From NCBI GenBank assembly GCA_026168455.1, contig CM047431.1:50032029-50096028 (forward strand): a stretch of 64,000 nt of DNA. Direction: 5' to 3'. Each line of letters starts with the position of its first letter. Position 1 is the stretch's first letter. Below, in pieces: positions 47,601 through 59,722 of the stretch. The notes under the pieces were generated by a model. It was not told the origin of the DNA. It did no database searches and worked only from the letters and a program-made list of their open reading frames with translations. This DNA comes from Theocolax elegans. Lineage: Eukaryota; Arthropoda; Insecta; Hymenoptera; Cerocephalidae. The position numbers and the translations under genes are program-made.

Positions 47601-49350
47601 CATTTTATTGATTCAACATTGGGAACCAATATTGATTCAACGTTGGGTACCAACGTTGGTCCCAACGTTGGGTACCAATATTGATTCAACGTCTGGATAC
47701 CAACGTTCCAAACCACGATGAGTAACATTATTGGATAAACGTTTGTTACCAACGTTCAAAACCAATAAGGGTACCAATATTGGTTCAACGTTGGGTACCA
47801 ACATTGGTTTAAAGTTGGGTACCAACATTGGTCCAACATTGGTACCAATATTGATTCAACATTCGGTACCAACATTGTTCAACATTTGGTACCAACATTG
47901 GTCCAACGTTTGGATACCAATATTGGTCCAACGATCAAAACCAATAAAGGACACTAATATTGGGTCAACGTTGGGTGCCAACATTCAAACCAATAATGAG
48001 TACCAATAATGGTCCAACGTTGGGTACCAACATTGGTCCAACGTTGAGTACCTATATTGATTCAACATTGGGTACCAATATTGATTCAACGTTGGTACCA
48101 GCTATGGTCCATCGTTGGGTACCAATATTGAATCAACGTTGGATACAACGTTTCAAACCACAATGAATATCATATTGGATAAACGTTTGTTACCAACGTT
48201 CAAAACCAATAAGGGTACCAATATTGGTACAACGTTGGGTGCCAACATTCAAGCTAATAATGAGTATCATTTATTGATTCAACGTTGGGTACCAATTTGA
48301 TTCAACGTTGGGTACCAACATTGGTCCAACGTTGGGTACCAATATTGATTCAACGTTGGATACCAACGTTCCAAATCACAATGAATATCAATATTGGATA
48401 AACGTTTGATACCAACGTTGAGTACCATATTGATTCAACATTGGGTACCAATATTGATTCAACGTTGGATACCAACGTTCAAAACCAATAAAGGGTACCA
48501 ATATTGGTCCAACGTTGGGTACCAACATTGGTCCAACGTTGAGTAGCAATATTGATTCAACATTGGGTACCAACATTGGTCCAACGTTGAGTAGCAATAT
48601 TGATTCAACATTGGGTACCAATATTGATTCAACGTTGGGTACCAACGTTTCAAACCACAATGAATATCAATATTGGATAAACGTTTGTTACCAACGTTCA
48701 AAACCAATAAAGGGTACCAATATTGGTTCAACGTTGGGTGCCAACATTCAAGCTAATAATGAGTATCATTTTATTGATTCAACATTGGGAACCAATATTG
48801 ATTCAACGTTGGGTACCAACATTGGTCCAACGTTGGGTACCAATATTGATTCAACGTTGGATACCAACGTTCCAAATCACAATGAATATCAATATTGGAT
48901 AAACGTTTGTTACCAACGTTCAAAACCAATAAAGGGTACCAATATTGGTTCAACGTTGGGTGCCAACATTCAAGCTAATAATGAGTATCATTTTATTGAT
49001 TCAACATTGGGAACCAATATTGATTCAACGTTGGGTACCAGCATTGGTCCATCGTTGGGTACCAATATTGATTCAACGTTGGATACCAACGTTCCAAACC
49101 ACGATGAGTATCATTATTGGATAAACGTTTGTTACCAACGTTCAAAACCAATAAAGGGTACCAATATTGGTTCAACGTTGGGCACCAACATTGGCTTAAA
49201 GTTGGGTACCAACATTGGTCCAACGTTGAGTACCAATATTGATTCAACATTCGATACCAATATTGATTCAACGTTGGTTACCAACATTGGTTCAACTTTG
49301 GCTACCTACATTGGTTCAACGTTGGGTACCAACATTGGTCCAACGTTTCA
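41694..49350. repeat. 24-bp palindromic satellite, block 1
   Basis: About 7.65 kb of a 24-bp unit, ACCAACATTGG + TCCAACGTTGGGT, with variants (CATT/TATT, GTCC/ATTC, GGGT/GAGT/GGAT). Each unit joins two near-palindromes, ACCAATATTGGT and CCAACGTTGG, across GGTACC. Longer tokens mark a higher order: AAACGTTTGTTACCAACG, CCAATAAAGGGTACC, CTAATAATGAGTATCATT. The landmark CCAAAGTTCAAAATCAATAA occurs at 41931, 43443 and 46720. The unit is divisible by three and largely lacks stops, so long frames occur on both strands; they are artefacts. Small indels cluster at 47220-48300. Confidence 0.97.
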
Positions 49351-50093
49351 TCTTCCATTAATAATTTTTTTTGTGTTGCAGCTATTTTTTTGTTCGTATT
49401 TTTCCCCTTCGTCAATATTTCACCATCCGTCGTGACTTTTAAATACGATAAATAGTCTTGATCATCTGAAATACTTAAAATATGTATTAATTCTTGTCAA
49501 AACCAATTAAAAATTTAAATTTCACGCGCGTAGAATTACCGATTCAAAAGTACTATGTTTACAAAAATTAATGTTCTTTTATTAAAATTTAAGTATTTAA
49601 TTGTTCAAAATTTGTTTAATTAATTATTTTTACTTAGGTTTTAATATCACTATTATTTTTTTTAATGGAAACATATTTTAATTATTATTCAATCTACAAT
49701 TATTAAAAAACAAAACTTACCACTTTTTCGCATTATTTTTACTTTATACAGCCTTTTTTTTGCCATAAATCTTCGATGCTTACAATGCTTGTCGTTTTGT
49801 TGGAAAGCCAGAATACCAAGACGTACATTTTTTATTTCTATGATTGTAAGTCCTACAGTTATTCAATTACGCAACACCAACTGTTCGTTTTATGCGGCGG
49901 TAAAAACTATGAAGTTGTATGAAGAATTAAAAAAAATAAACGGTGAAGCTAGTTTTCGTCCAATGTGCAACAATATTCAAATTATACTGCGAAACTATAG
50001 TTGCTGATATCTTCAAGTTTATTGTGATAAACAAAAATTGTCGCAATGTTTACTAACCTCTGTCACACTTAAAAAATTAGATCAACCTGGAAA
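49351..50093. other. 5' flank of the transposase relic
   Basis: AT-rich sequence between the satellite and the first exon. A 72-codon frame at 49789-50007 has no recognised domain. No CACTA-type terminus (CACTA or CACTG) is visible at the satellite boundary. Confidence 0.4.
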
Positions 50094-50593
50094 ATGAAAC
50101 GTCGGCCTAATTGTTTTAAAAGGTGTTCGAAAGATTTACAAAGAAGATTAAAAAGAATATGCAGCCGTGAATTTACAAATATTAATCATGACCTAACAAT
50201 AAAGAGTGAAACTACTTTGTTAAACGTAAGCAATATTATTTTAATTAATAATTTAATTTGCTATTGCTAATAAATAATAAATCTTTGTAGACTGACCAAA
50301 CGAGTGTACCTGTAAAACGTGATGCTATGTGCAATTCGTATTTACCTGTGATTGACGATTCAGATAATAAAGAACAATACGCTTTAGTTAACCATACTAA
50401 TTATCATGCAATCGGAAATGAACATGCTGTGGATGACAGAAACGAAGAATTCATCAAAGAGTTCGAATATAGTAAAAATCTTTCATTTTAATAATTGCAA
50501 TTAATTATAAAGTAAGTGTAATGTGTAACAATGACTAGGTTACATATATACATAAATTCGGTATGCAAATTATATACATATATATATAAACTA

Positions 50594-50626
50594 GGGGGGC
50601 TTCGCCCCCCTGCGCGCTTCGCGCGC
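50594..50626. other. Twin UUCG-type hairpins
   Basis: Two adjacent perfect hairpins, GGGGGG-CTTCG-CCCCCC (50594-50610) and GCGCGC-TTC-GCGCGC (50612-50626), stand out in DNA that is otherwise over 75% AT. A flanking CCCCCTA (50630-50636) can also pair with TAGGGGG (50592-50598), so two folds compete. On the minus strand the block ends in CTAGT directly after a hairpin, which resembles a Helitron 3' end, but no partner 5' end was found. Confidence 0.7.
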
Positions 50627-50939
50627 CAACCCCCTATTTTTAATTTCGAAAAAGGTTTTTCGTAATTAATTTATTTAAAATAATGTTTTAAATTGTATTA
50701 TTTTTTCACTACCATGGACACCTTAAAAATTAAACAGATTCACACAACACCTTGGAGGTATTGCTATAGTTATTATAATTTATAAATAAAAGTTTACCTA
50801 AAGTTAGTGTAATGAAATCAGAATAAAAATAATATGAAAAAAATAAAGACATATTAAATGTTAACTGTAAATTTTAAACTATATGAATTCTTATAAAGTT
50901 TAAATTTATATTTTAATAATTATAAATGTTAATGAAAAA

Positions 50940-51872
50940 TTAACTTACCAAAAATAGTAAAGTACATATACTTACTAAATTGTAGTATTTTAGTTAACAA
51001 TTTATTAAAATTTTGGATTATTTTAAACCGTTATAAATAGAAATTCACCTTCTAAAATTAATTTATTTAATGACGAACTATGTCATTAATATTTTGTACT
51101 TTAATAGTAATAAAACTTTCTTCTTAATCAAATTAATTTTTGTATTATTTTTAAAGAATTATTTATAAAATTTTAGCGTTATATAAATAAAAACCTGTTT
51201 CTTCCATTTCTCCCGTGATTCGTAATTTGCACTCTCTTTCAAAATTTGCGTTTTAATCCATAATTATATCCAATTTATTTTTACTATGCAGAGCCCAAAT
51301 ATTTATTTTGATTATTATAAACAAATTCATTTCTTAAATATCCTTCTATTTCTAATAAATACATACTTGTTTATTTAAAATATTGTGTTATATAAATATA
51401 AATTATCTACACACTTATATATCCATACAATTTTGAAATATTAATTTAAAAAATATTTAAATTAAATGCTCCTAAATTAATAGTTTTTGAAAATCTATTC
51501 AAATGTAATTCGTATTTTATATTGCTACTGTTAAAATTTGAATTTTCTTTTGCCTATACTGTTTATAATAGAATTATCTTAAAAATGCAATAATTAATAT
51601 ATTTAATTTTTAACCCATTGTATATATCACATGGATATTTGGAAAAGTGTATGTTATACTTGATTAATATTTATTTAATCTTCAAACAATTTTGCATCTG
51701 TATTTAAAGCATTACATTGCATTTTAGATCCGTTATTATTATTGGGTATACGTTTAAAAATTTTATGAGTTTTATCAAGAATGAGTAGACAAATACACAT
51801 TCTTTCAAGTTATGTTCACAACTTTTTTTTGCGCACGGAAAAAATACGTATATTATGTATTCTTGAAAAAAC
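50940..51872. repeat. Direct repeat flanking a foldback, left copy
   Basis: From TTAACTTACCAAAAATAGTA to GCGCACGGAAAAAATACGTA, this stretch matches 53404-54324 in the same orientation with about 10% difference. No coding potential. The pair brackets the inverted-repeat element at 51959-53384. Confidence 0.8.
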
Positions 51873-51958
51873 AATTTTAAAATATATATATATTATATAA
51901 ATATTACGCCGCACGCACACACACCCACATACATACATACATATATATACATATATAT

Positions 51959-53384
51959 GGTCTATTTCACGTCAAGTGGTACGATGAAAATTTTAAATCA
52001 CTCCAAAATTTGAGAACAGGCTGGAAACATCTTCCAGAACATACAAAAAAGATTTAAGTGTTAAAATAATTTGCTTAAGAGTTATTCGACCATGAAAAGT
52101 GGAAATTTTTCAATTTTTTAGAAAAATTTCTATTTTTAAAGCCATTTATCTCAAAATCTGTTGATTTTTTTGAAAAAACATTACAAACAACTTTTGTTTA
52201 AATTAATCTTTAGAACTTATCTACCATGGTTACATTTCTTAATTTTAAAATCTCGAAGAGATAGAACAACCGGACATATTGAATATCAAAAAAAGGCTAC
52301 CATACCATAATCGATTTTAATCTAACACCTCTCAAAAGTTCACAATTTTCGCGAGCTTTCGAATGGCTTGGGTTAGCTTATTGGCCAAGACCGCTGTTGT
52401 AAGTTATGCCTCATAAACCTCATAAAATCACTAATTTTCACGTATTTTAGGACATAACTTACACCAAAGGTGTAATATATATATAATATATATATGACGT
52501 ATTCCACGTGAAGTGGTCCGATCAAAATTTTAAAATGCACCAAATTTTGAGTACACTTTGCCAATTTTTTTGCAGAATACAGAAAAAAATTTTTAGGTAC
52601 TGGAATTTATTAGCTCAAAAGTTATTATAACCTCAAAAAGTGAACTTTATCCAGTTTTTTTCAACACCAGCTGGGTTTATCGCTATTTAACTCAAAATCT
52701 ATCAACTTTTACTATACAACATTATATGTAACATTCGTTGCTAATTATGTGTAGAATTTATCCTTCTGGGTTAGAATTTCTAATCTTAAGGTCAATGTTA
52801 CATAAACTACATGTCAATATTCAACTTAAAAAAGTGTAAGTTGGCCGCAATTGATTTTTTTATCCAAAAGTCTAAAAGAAAGCTTGGAGCAATACCTTTC
52901 AAATAGTCTGTAGCTTTTTATGGCCTTTAATTCTGTAAAAAGTTATGATAATTTAAAGAAAGACAAAAAATTCACAAAAATTAACATGGTATTTCCCATT
53001 TAAATTTTTAAAAAAATTTGGTGTTTGTGTGTTCAAAAAATGTGATCTTTTGAGCGGTGTTAGATCAAAATCGATTGTGGCGTGGTCGCCTTTTTTTGAT
53101 ATTCAATATTTCCGGGCGTTCTATCTCTTCGAGATTTTAAAATTAGGAATTGTAACCCAAGTAGATAAGTTCTAAAGATTATTTTGAACAAAAGTTGTTT
53201 ATAATGTATTTTTAAAAAAATCAATAGATTTTGAGATAAATAGCTTTGAAAATAATAATTCTCTTAGGCAAATTATTTTTAACACCTCAAATTTTTTTTC
53301 TATCTTCTGGAAGATATTTCCAGTCTGTTCACAAAATTTGGAGTGATTTCAAATTTTCATCGTACCACTGATGTGAAATAGCCC
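51959..53384. mobile_element. Inverted-repeat element with GG(T/G)CTATTTCAC ends
   Basis: The left end GGTCTATTTCACGTCAAGTG and the right end (inverted GGGCTATTTCACATCAGTGG) begin arms of about 380 bp that include ATCTCGAAGAGATAGAAC and its inverted match. TA runs lie on both sides. A second, related end (GACGTATTCCACGTGAAGTG at 52497) also abuts a TA run inside, so one family member is nested in another. A piece of the interior (52764-52940) recurs at 54370-54545. No transposase. Confidence 0.7.
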
Positions 53385-53403
53385 ATATATATGGTAATGA
53401 ACA

Positions 53404-54324
53404 ATTAACTTACCATAAATAGTAAAGTGCATATACTTAATTGTAGTATTTAGTAAAAACCTATTAAAATTTTAGATTATTTGAAACGGATTTAATAGAA
53501 CTTTACCTCCTAAAATTAATTAATTTAAGTCATCGCCAAGAGTTCTATATGTCATTAATATTTTGTACTTTAAGAGTAATAAAACTTTCTTCTTAATTAA
53601 ATTAATTTTTGTATTAGCTTTAAAGAATTATTTATAACATTTTAGCGGTATATAAATAAAAACCTGTTTCTTCCATTTCTCCCGTAATTCGTAATTTGCA
53701 CCCTCTTTCAAAATTTGCGTTTTAATCCATAATTATATCCAATTTATTTTTCCCTTTAGTTACAGAGCCCATATATTTATTTTAATTATTATAAACAAAG
53801 GCATTCCTTAAATAACCTTTTGTTTCTAATAAATACATACTTGTTTATTTAAAATATTGTTTTATATAAATATACGTAATCTACTTACTTATATATCCAT
53901 ACAATTTTTAAATTTTGATTTGAATAATATTTAAATTAAATACTACTAAAATAATAATTTTCGAAAAATTTTTGAAATGTAATTCGTATTTTATATTGCC
54001 TCTGTTAAAATTTGAATTTTCTTTTGCCATTACTGTTTATAATAGAATTATCTTAAAAATGCAATAATTAATGTATTAATTTTTAATATATTGTATATTT
54101 CACATATAGATATTTGAAAAAGTGTATGTTATACTTGATTAATATTTATTTTATCTTCGTAAAATTGTGCATATTTTTAAAAACATTACATTAAATTTTA
54201 GGTCCTTTTTTATTTTATGAGTTTTATCAGGAATAAGTAAACTAATACAAATTCTTTCAAGTTATATTCACAACTTTTTTTTGCGCACGGAAAAAATACA
54301 TATATTATCTATTCTTGAAAAAAC
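53404..54324. repeat. Direct repeat flanking a foldback, right copy
   Basis: Second copy of 50940-51872. A third, short piece of the same sequence (AATTATCTTAAAAATGCAAT and on to GGAAAAGTGTATGTT) lies at about 54555-54643, just before the CA microsatellite. Confidence 0.8.
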
Positions 54325-54639
54325 AAATAACACGTACACACACGCACGCACTCACATACACACACACACACTTCTGGGTTAGTATTTCTAATTTCAATGT
54401 AAATGCTATATAAAATACATGCCAATATTCAACTTAAAAAAAGTGTAAGTGCGCTACAATTGATTTTTTATCCAAAAGTTTGAAAGAAAGCTTAGAGCAA
54501 TACCTTTCAAATAGTCTGTAGCATTTTTATGGCCTTCAGTTCTGTAAAAAGTTATGAATTATCTTAAAAATGCAATAATTAATGTATTTAATTTTTAACC
54601 CATTGTATATATCACATATGGATATTTGGAAAAGTGTAT

Positions 54640-54666
54640 GTTCACACACACACACTCCCACACACA

Positions 54667-54703
<37 letters not shown>

Positions 54704-54762
54704 GCACGCACACGCACACGCACACGCACACGCAAGCACACACACGCACGCACACACACAAA

Positions 54763-54801
<39 letters not shown>

Positions 54802-54880
54802 TATAACATATATATATAACATATATATATATGACATATATATATGACATATATATATAAAACGTATATATATATATATG
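54640..54880. repeat. CA/CG-rich microsatellite followed by TA runs
   Basis: About 150 bases of CA repeats with CACG interruptions are followed by TA runs split by GACATATATA units. Frames of alternating His-Thr or Cys-Val on either strand are artefacts. Confidence 0.95.
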
Positions 54881-55209
54881 TTGAATTCTGAATTCTTATA
54901 TATTATAGAGAGATATATAAAGGAATATGTGGATAATTTGATTTTTTTATTGATTGATCTAATTAATAAAATATTATATGATTGAAATTTTGTTGACCTA
55001 TTCGAATCAAAGATGAAGAAGGTGAACAAAGAAAAATTAACACTTAATTCTTTCTGTGATCGAAAAGAAAAAATGTGATCATTTTTCTTTCTTCAGCTTA
55101 TCTACCTTTGATTCGAGAAGATCGATAAAATGACAATCGTATATTATTAGAAAAGAATCGAGTGATAAAAAATAGGGACTACTTTTAATAATTAATAATA
55201 ATAATACTT

Positions 55210-55371
55210 TTGCACCCGCTACTGAGATTTAGCGGGTGCAATAGTTATTTATGCACGAAGGGAGTAAAGTAGGCGTTTATTCTGGGGATGAAAGTTACTG
55301 CCCGAGCTTTAGCGTGGCTTTACTAGTAATTCATCCAAGGGAATAATCGCCTTTTACTCCTGAAGTGCATA
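55210..55371. other. Pair of strong stem-loops
   Basis: A perfect 12-bp stem (TTGCACCCGCTA with TAGCGGGTGCAA, 55210-55241) is followed by an imperfect 41-bp stem whose arms start ATGCACGAAGGGAGTAAAGT (55251) and end TTTTACTCCTGAAGTGCAT (55371). No known RNA family is recognised. It lies in the transposase relic's second intron. Confidence 0.7.
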
Positions 55372-55539
55372 TAAACTGTTTTACCCTAATCACTTGGAAA
55401 GCCAATTTATCCGACAACAATTTATTTAAAAATTTCTAAATTTTTTCAATATTCTAAGATTGTTTGCTATATTTAATTCAACAAAATTAATTTGATTTAG
55501 AATTTGTATAGAAAAAGACTAAAATAAGTGTTAATGGAC

Positions 55540-56080
55540 AAAAACGTAAGTCTACGGTGAATAAAGTTGCTCTACGAATAATAAAATGGGTCTACGCTGA
55601 ATAAAATGAGTCCACGGGGAATAAAGTAAATCTACGGGGAATAAAATAATCAAGGGAATAAAATGCAATTTTAGTCCCTCCGTAGAGGTCAATAAAGTGG
55701 ATTTTTCAGATGGTTACGGTGAAAAAGCATTTTATACTCCCCAAAGAAAAAATGCAACTTTTGACTCTCCGCTGAGGCCATTAAGTGAACTTTTTGGGTG
55801 ATTAGGGTGAAAAAGTACTTTTGCTGTTTACTTCTTTTAAGTTTATGGTTCGTATATATATATATATATTTGTAAATTTAATTGCAAATATAACCGAGTT
55901 TTAAAGCCTTTGATGCACGAACATTCGTGCACTTGTCACAAAAAAAATGTTGTGCACCAAAGGTTAAGAGGGCTTTTTTGCCTTTGGTATTTGGAGTACT
56001 CGGCTTCGGCAAGCATTGCCTTCGGTTCATGCTAAAACAGCCTACTTTACGTTCTTGACACAGAATACACTATATTACAA
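55540..56080. repeat. Short direct repeats and palindrome in the intron
   Basis: Five imperfect 20-bp units of the type TCTACGGGGAATAAAATGAG (55545-55645) are followed by two related 90-bp units (GTCCCTCCGTAGAGGTCAAT and GACTCTCCGCTGAGGCCATT). TGCACGAACATTCGTGCA near 55914 is a palindrome with a mismatched centre. GGCTTCGGCAAGCATTGCCT follows near 56003. The origin is unknown; remnants of a further inserted element are likely. Confidence 0.6.
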
Positions 56081-58420
56081 ATTAAAATTTTTTTGGATTT
56101 AATTTTTATTATACTTATTTACAGCGGATGATTTTATTGATAAAACCGATGAGTATTTTTCTGACGAGGAGCTATGGGATGATGCGAGTAGTCACTTCGA
56201 TGCAGCTGAGGATGCGCCACAACAATCGAATTTCGAAAAGAAAATTTATGCTGATGCTTCGATGACACTTTTAGAATTATTATTATGCGTAGCGTCTCTT
56301 AAATTAAGGCACAGGTTAACAGATGTATGCGTCTTAGACATTTTAATACTCATTTCTAAGTGCTGCCCGCTGCCAAATAACTGTCCGACCAGCTTATATA
56401 AATTTAAGCAATTTTTTACTAACTTTAAAGTTCCGATTAACAAACATTATTTTTGTTCGAACTGTACCATTCTTATTGACAATGAAAATACTGCAGACAA
56501 TCTAAATTCAACCGAAAACGATGATTAATTAGAAAATAATAGTTGCAATTGTACTTTATCCAAGAAAAATAATTATTTCATCGAAATACCCTTACTTTCG
56601 CAGCTAAAATCTTTATTCAAAAGAAAAGACTTTTATAAAAAGCTAAATTTTAATACAAATTCATCAAACAACAATGATATAAGTGATATTTATGATGGAA
56701 CAATTTATAAGGACAGAATGGATGGTCAAAATGGTACTGAACGAAAAATCAAGGGGCGCGTGTCGCGCACCCGAGGCAAGTATGGGTTTAAATTGTCTTT
56801 TCTTTGGTATACTGATGGTATACAAATATTTAAATCATCAAAATTTAGTATTTGGGGTTTTTTCTTGGTAATTCTAGAATTATGTTACAAAGAGCGATAA
56901 AAAATTCATAATATTCTTTTAATTGGATTATGGTTCGGGGAAAAAAACCAAATCCAAACATGTTTTTAAAACCATTAATTGAACCTTTAAAACAATTGTT
57001 TCGCGGCATACCAATGTTCATAAAAGACTTAAACGAAACTCTTAATGTTTCCGGAATCATAATGGCTGGTACCTGCGATTTGCCAGCGAAAGCACTTTTT
57101 TTAAACATGCACTAATACAATGGTCGTTTTGGCTGCCAACTTTGTAAAGAAGAAGGCTTGGTCGTGGATCGAACAAGAGTTTATTCATACAAGCAAAATT
57201 TAAGACTTCGATCTGAAGAAGAAACTTTAAACCATGCCTTGCAAGCTTGTAATGTTAAAAGGCCAGTGTGCATCTACTGCGGTAGATGTGATGCACTGCG
57301 TATTCGAAGGCTGTGTGAAACGACTGGGGGATTTATGGTTCGAATCTTGATCTGAAAATTATTCTATTTCCAATTTTATAGACGTTATTGATTATCGATT
57401 ATCATATATAAAACCTCCAGCGTTTGTAGCAAGAAGACCTCGACCTATAAAAACGCATTTTAGATACTGGAAAGCTTCGAAGTACAAAAATTGGTTTTTT
57501 TACTATTCCTTGCCTGTCCTATATGAGATTTTACCTGAAGAATATTTTAATCATTACATGCTACTTGTGTTAGGAATTTACCTTTTATCCAAAGAAACTG
57601 TTAGCCAAGAAGAAATTAATTTTGCTGATAAGCTGTTAAAAGAATTTGTATCGGACTTTCAGGATTTATATGGATTAAAGTATATGGCTTGTAACCTTCA
57701 TAGCTTGCGACATTTGGCTGATGTTGTACGCCGATTGGGTTCTCTTTGGACTACGTCATGTTTTCCTCTAGAGGACATCAATGGGCAACTTAAGTATTTA
57801 GTTCACGGGTCTAATGCACCGCAAATGCAAATAATTAAGAATTTAAATTTTTTTCTAATTGTCCATACGTACAAACACGAGTGGTTGCGTAAAAACAGCG
57901 ATGCTTACGACTTTTGTAATAATCTTTTAAATCCCGTCAAAAAATTAAAATTAACAAAAGTGCATAATTTATTTTATATTGTTGGCAAAATTTGCAAGGT
58001 AAATGATGCAAACGCAAGTCTGTTAATTATTGAAAGTCTTCCAGGTAATAAATTTTTATTTGAATCAATTATCAAATCAAACATACTGTTTACGAGCGAA
58101 TTAAAGAAAAATAGATTAACTAAAACTCACTTTGTAAAATACGTCGACGAGCACTCTAATATATGTATAGGATCTATTAAGAACTTCATTAAAACAAGTG
58201 ATTGTTCGTGCCAAAAATTTTGCGCCTGTGATGGTACGTATTATGCTTTAATTAAAAAATGTGCTGTGGATTATCCTTTTGAAATCAACTATAATGCTGT
58301 AAAATTACAATTAATTCGTAAATGCTCATTTTTAAATAATATAGAAATTGTAAATATTGACCGCTTAAAATACGTATGTTTCCACATACCTATTGTAAAT
58401 ACAAATACTTTCTACACTAC

Positions 58421-59722
58421 CGGCCAATTGCTTTTGCCCACTTCGACTCAATTTTACCCGTTAATTAATCGTTCGACAGCTCATTTAAAAGCTTGAAGCA
58501 AGGGCTTTTTAATGGTTTACCGTCCCTATTTAAATTTTTTGTTTTTTAATGTTTTTAACATAAAAATCAAAATGTATAAAATTCGGATTTTCTTGTTCGT
58601 CTTCATTTTAAAACTGCACTTCAACCAAACATCGGAAAATAATTTTATAAAAAAAATTGAAAAGCTTGAATCAAGAGCTTTCGAACGCACTATATAAACA
58701 TTGTTTTAAAGTCCTTTTTACGTTTTGACTGGTGGTTTTCTTTTAAAACACGTCTTTTCTTCAACTTTATGTATCTCGGAAGGATTAAATTAAAAAAAAA
58801 AATGTCTAGGAGAAAAAATGTTTGATTTTATCTTAAGATTATGTACAAATTTTTCAGATTGTTTAGAATTTTTTTTTTAATTTGATAAATGAATTGATTA
58901 TAAAGAATTTTCTAAACTTTACAGTTAATAGAATTTTAATAATTATTTTCTGTATATAGTGTACATTTTCGGTATTTGGTAGTAAAGAAAACCACCAGTC
59001 AAAACGTAAAAAGGACTTTAAAACAATGTTTATATAGTGCGTTCGAAAGCTCTTAATTCAAGCTTTTCAATTTTTATTATAAAATTATTTTCCGATGTTT
59101 GGTTGAAGTGCAGTTTTAAAATGAAGACGAACAGAAAATGTACACTATATACAGAAAATAATTGTTAAAATTCTATTAACTGTATAGTTTAGAAAATTCT
59201 TTATAATCAATTCATTTATCAAATTAAAAAAAAAATTCTAAACAATCTGAAAAATTTGTACATAATCTTAAGATAAAATCAAATATTTTTTCTCCTAGAC
59301 ATTTTTTTTTAAATTTAATCCTTCCGAGATACATAAAGTTGAAAAAAAACGTGTTTTAAAAGAAAACCACCAGTCAAAACGTAAAAAGGACATTAAAACC
59401 ATGTTTATATAGTGCGTTCGAAAGCTCTTGATTCAAGCTTTTCAATTTTTTTTATAAAATTATTTTCCGATGTTTGGTTGAAGTGCAGTTTTAAAATGAA
59501 GACGAACAAGAAAATCCGAATTCTATACATTTTGAGTTTTATGTTAAAAACATTAAAAAACAAAAAATTTAAATAAAGACGGTAAACCATTAAAAAGCCC
59601 TTGCTTCAAGCTTTTAAATGAGCTGTCGAACGATTATTTATCTCAATTTTTACCCAAGTTACGATACTTTTTGTAACGGGTGAAATTGAGTCGAAGTGGG
59701 CAAAAGCAATTGGCCGGTAGTG
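58421..59722. repeat. Large palindrome copying the transposase 3' end
   Basis: The sequence from CACTACCGGCCAATTGCTTT (58421), which is the last 75 bases of the transposase frame plus its 3' flank, is repeated inverted and ends at 59722. Arms of about 555 and 590 bp surround a central spacer (58985-59134) that is itself a partial inverted copy. The right arm has an extra 35-bp segment (AAAAGTATCGTAACTTGGGT) near 59660-59690. A transcript of this region would fold into a long double-stranded RNA. Confidence 0.85.

Larger units (their letters stand above)
50094..58496 (+). pseudogene. EnSpm/CACTA-type transposase gene relic
   Basis: Exon 1 (50094-50225) encodes MKRRPNCFKRCSKDLQRRLK and on to TTLLN, ending at GTAAGC. 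Exon 2 (50291-50471) follows TTTGTAG. Its end at A|GTAAAA joins in frame (phase 1) to exon 3 at TTTACAG|CGGATG (56125). Exon 3 has the order of Tnp2-like (Transposase_21) proteins: LLELLLCVASLKLRHRL, SFLWYTDG, KPLIEPLKQLFRGIPMF, MAGTCDLPAKALFLNM, YNGRFGCQLCKEEG, DVMHCVFEG, NLHSLRHLADVVRRLGSLW and FPLEDINGQLKYLVHGS. YTDG and CDLPA are candidate DDE aspartates. It is dead: in-frame stops at 56526, 56898, 57113 and 57348, a frameshift near 56940, and a deletion with frame change near 57265. From 57351 to the TGA at 58494 the frame is intact. The large second intron holds nested repeats. Confidence 0.85.

Noticed and set aside
42372..49435. Many long open frames (up to about 300 codons) with TNIGPTLG, YQHWSNVG or WYPTLDQC repeats
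   Set aside because: They occur on both strands of a 24-bp satellite that largely lacks stops, with no start context, splice signals or non-repeat domain.
54582..55029. His-Thr and Cys-Val repeat proteins
   Set aside because: Translation of a CA/CG microsatellite.
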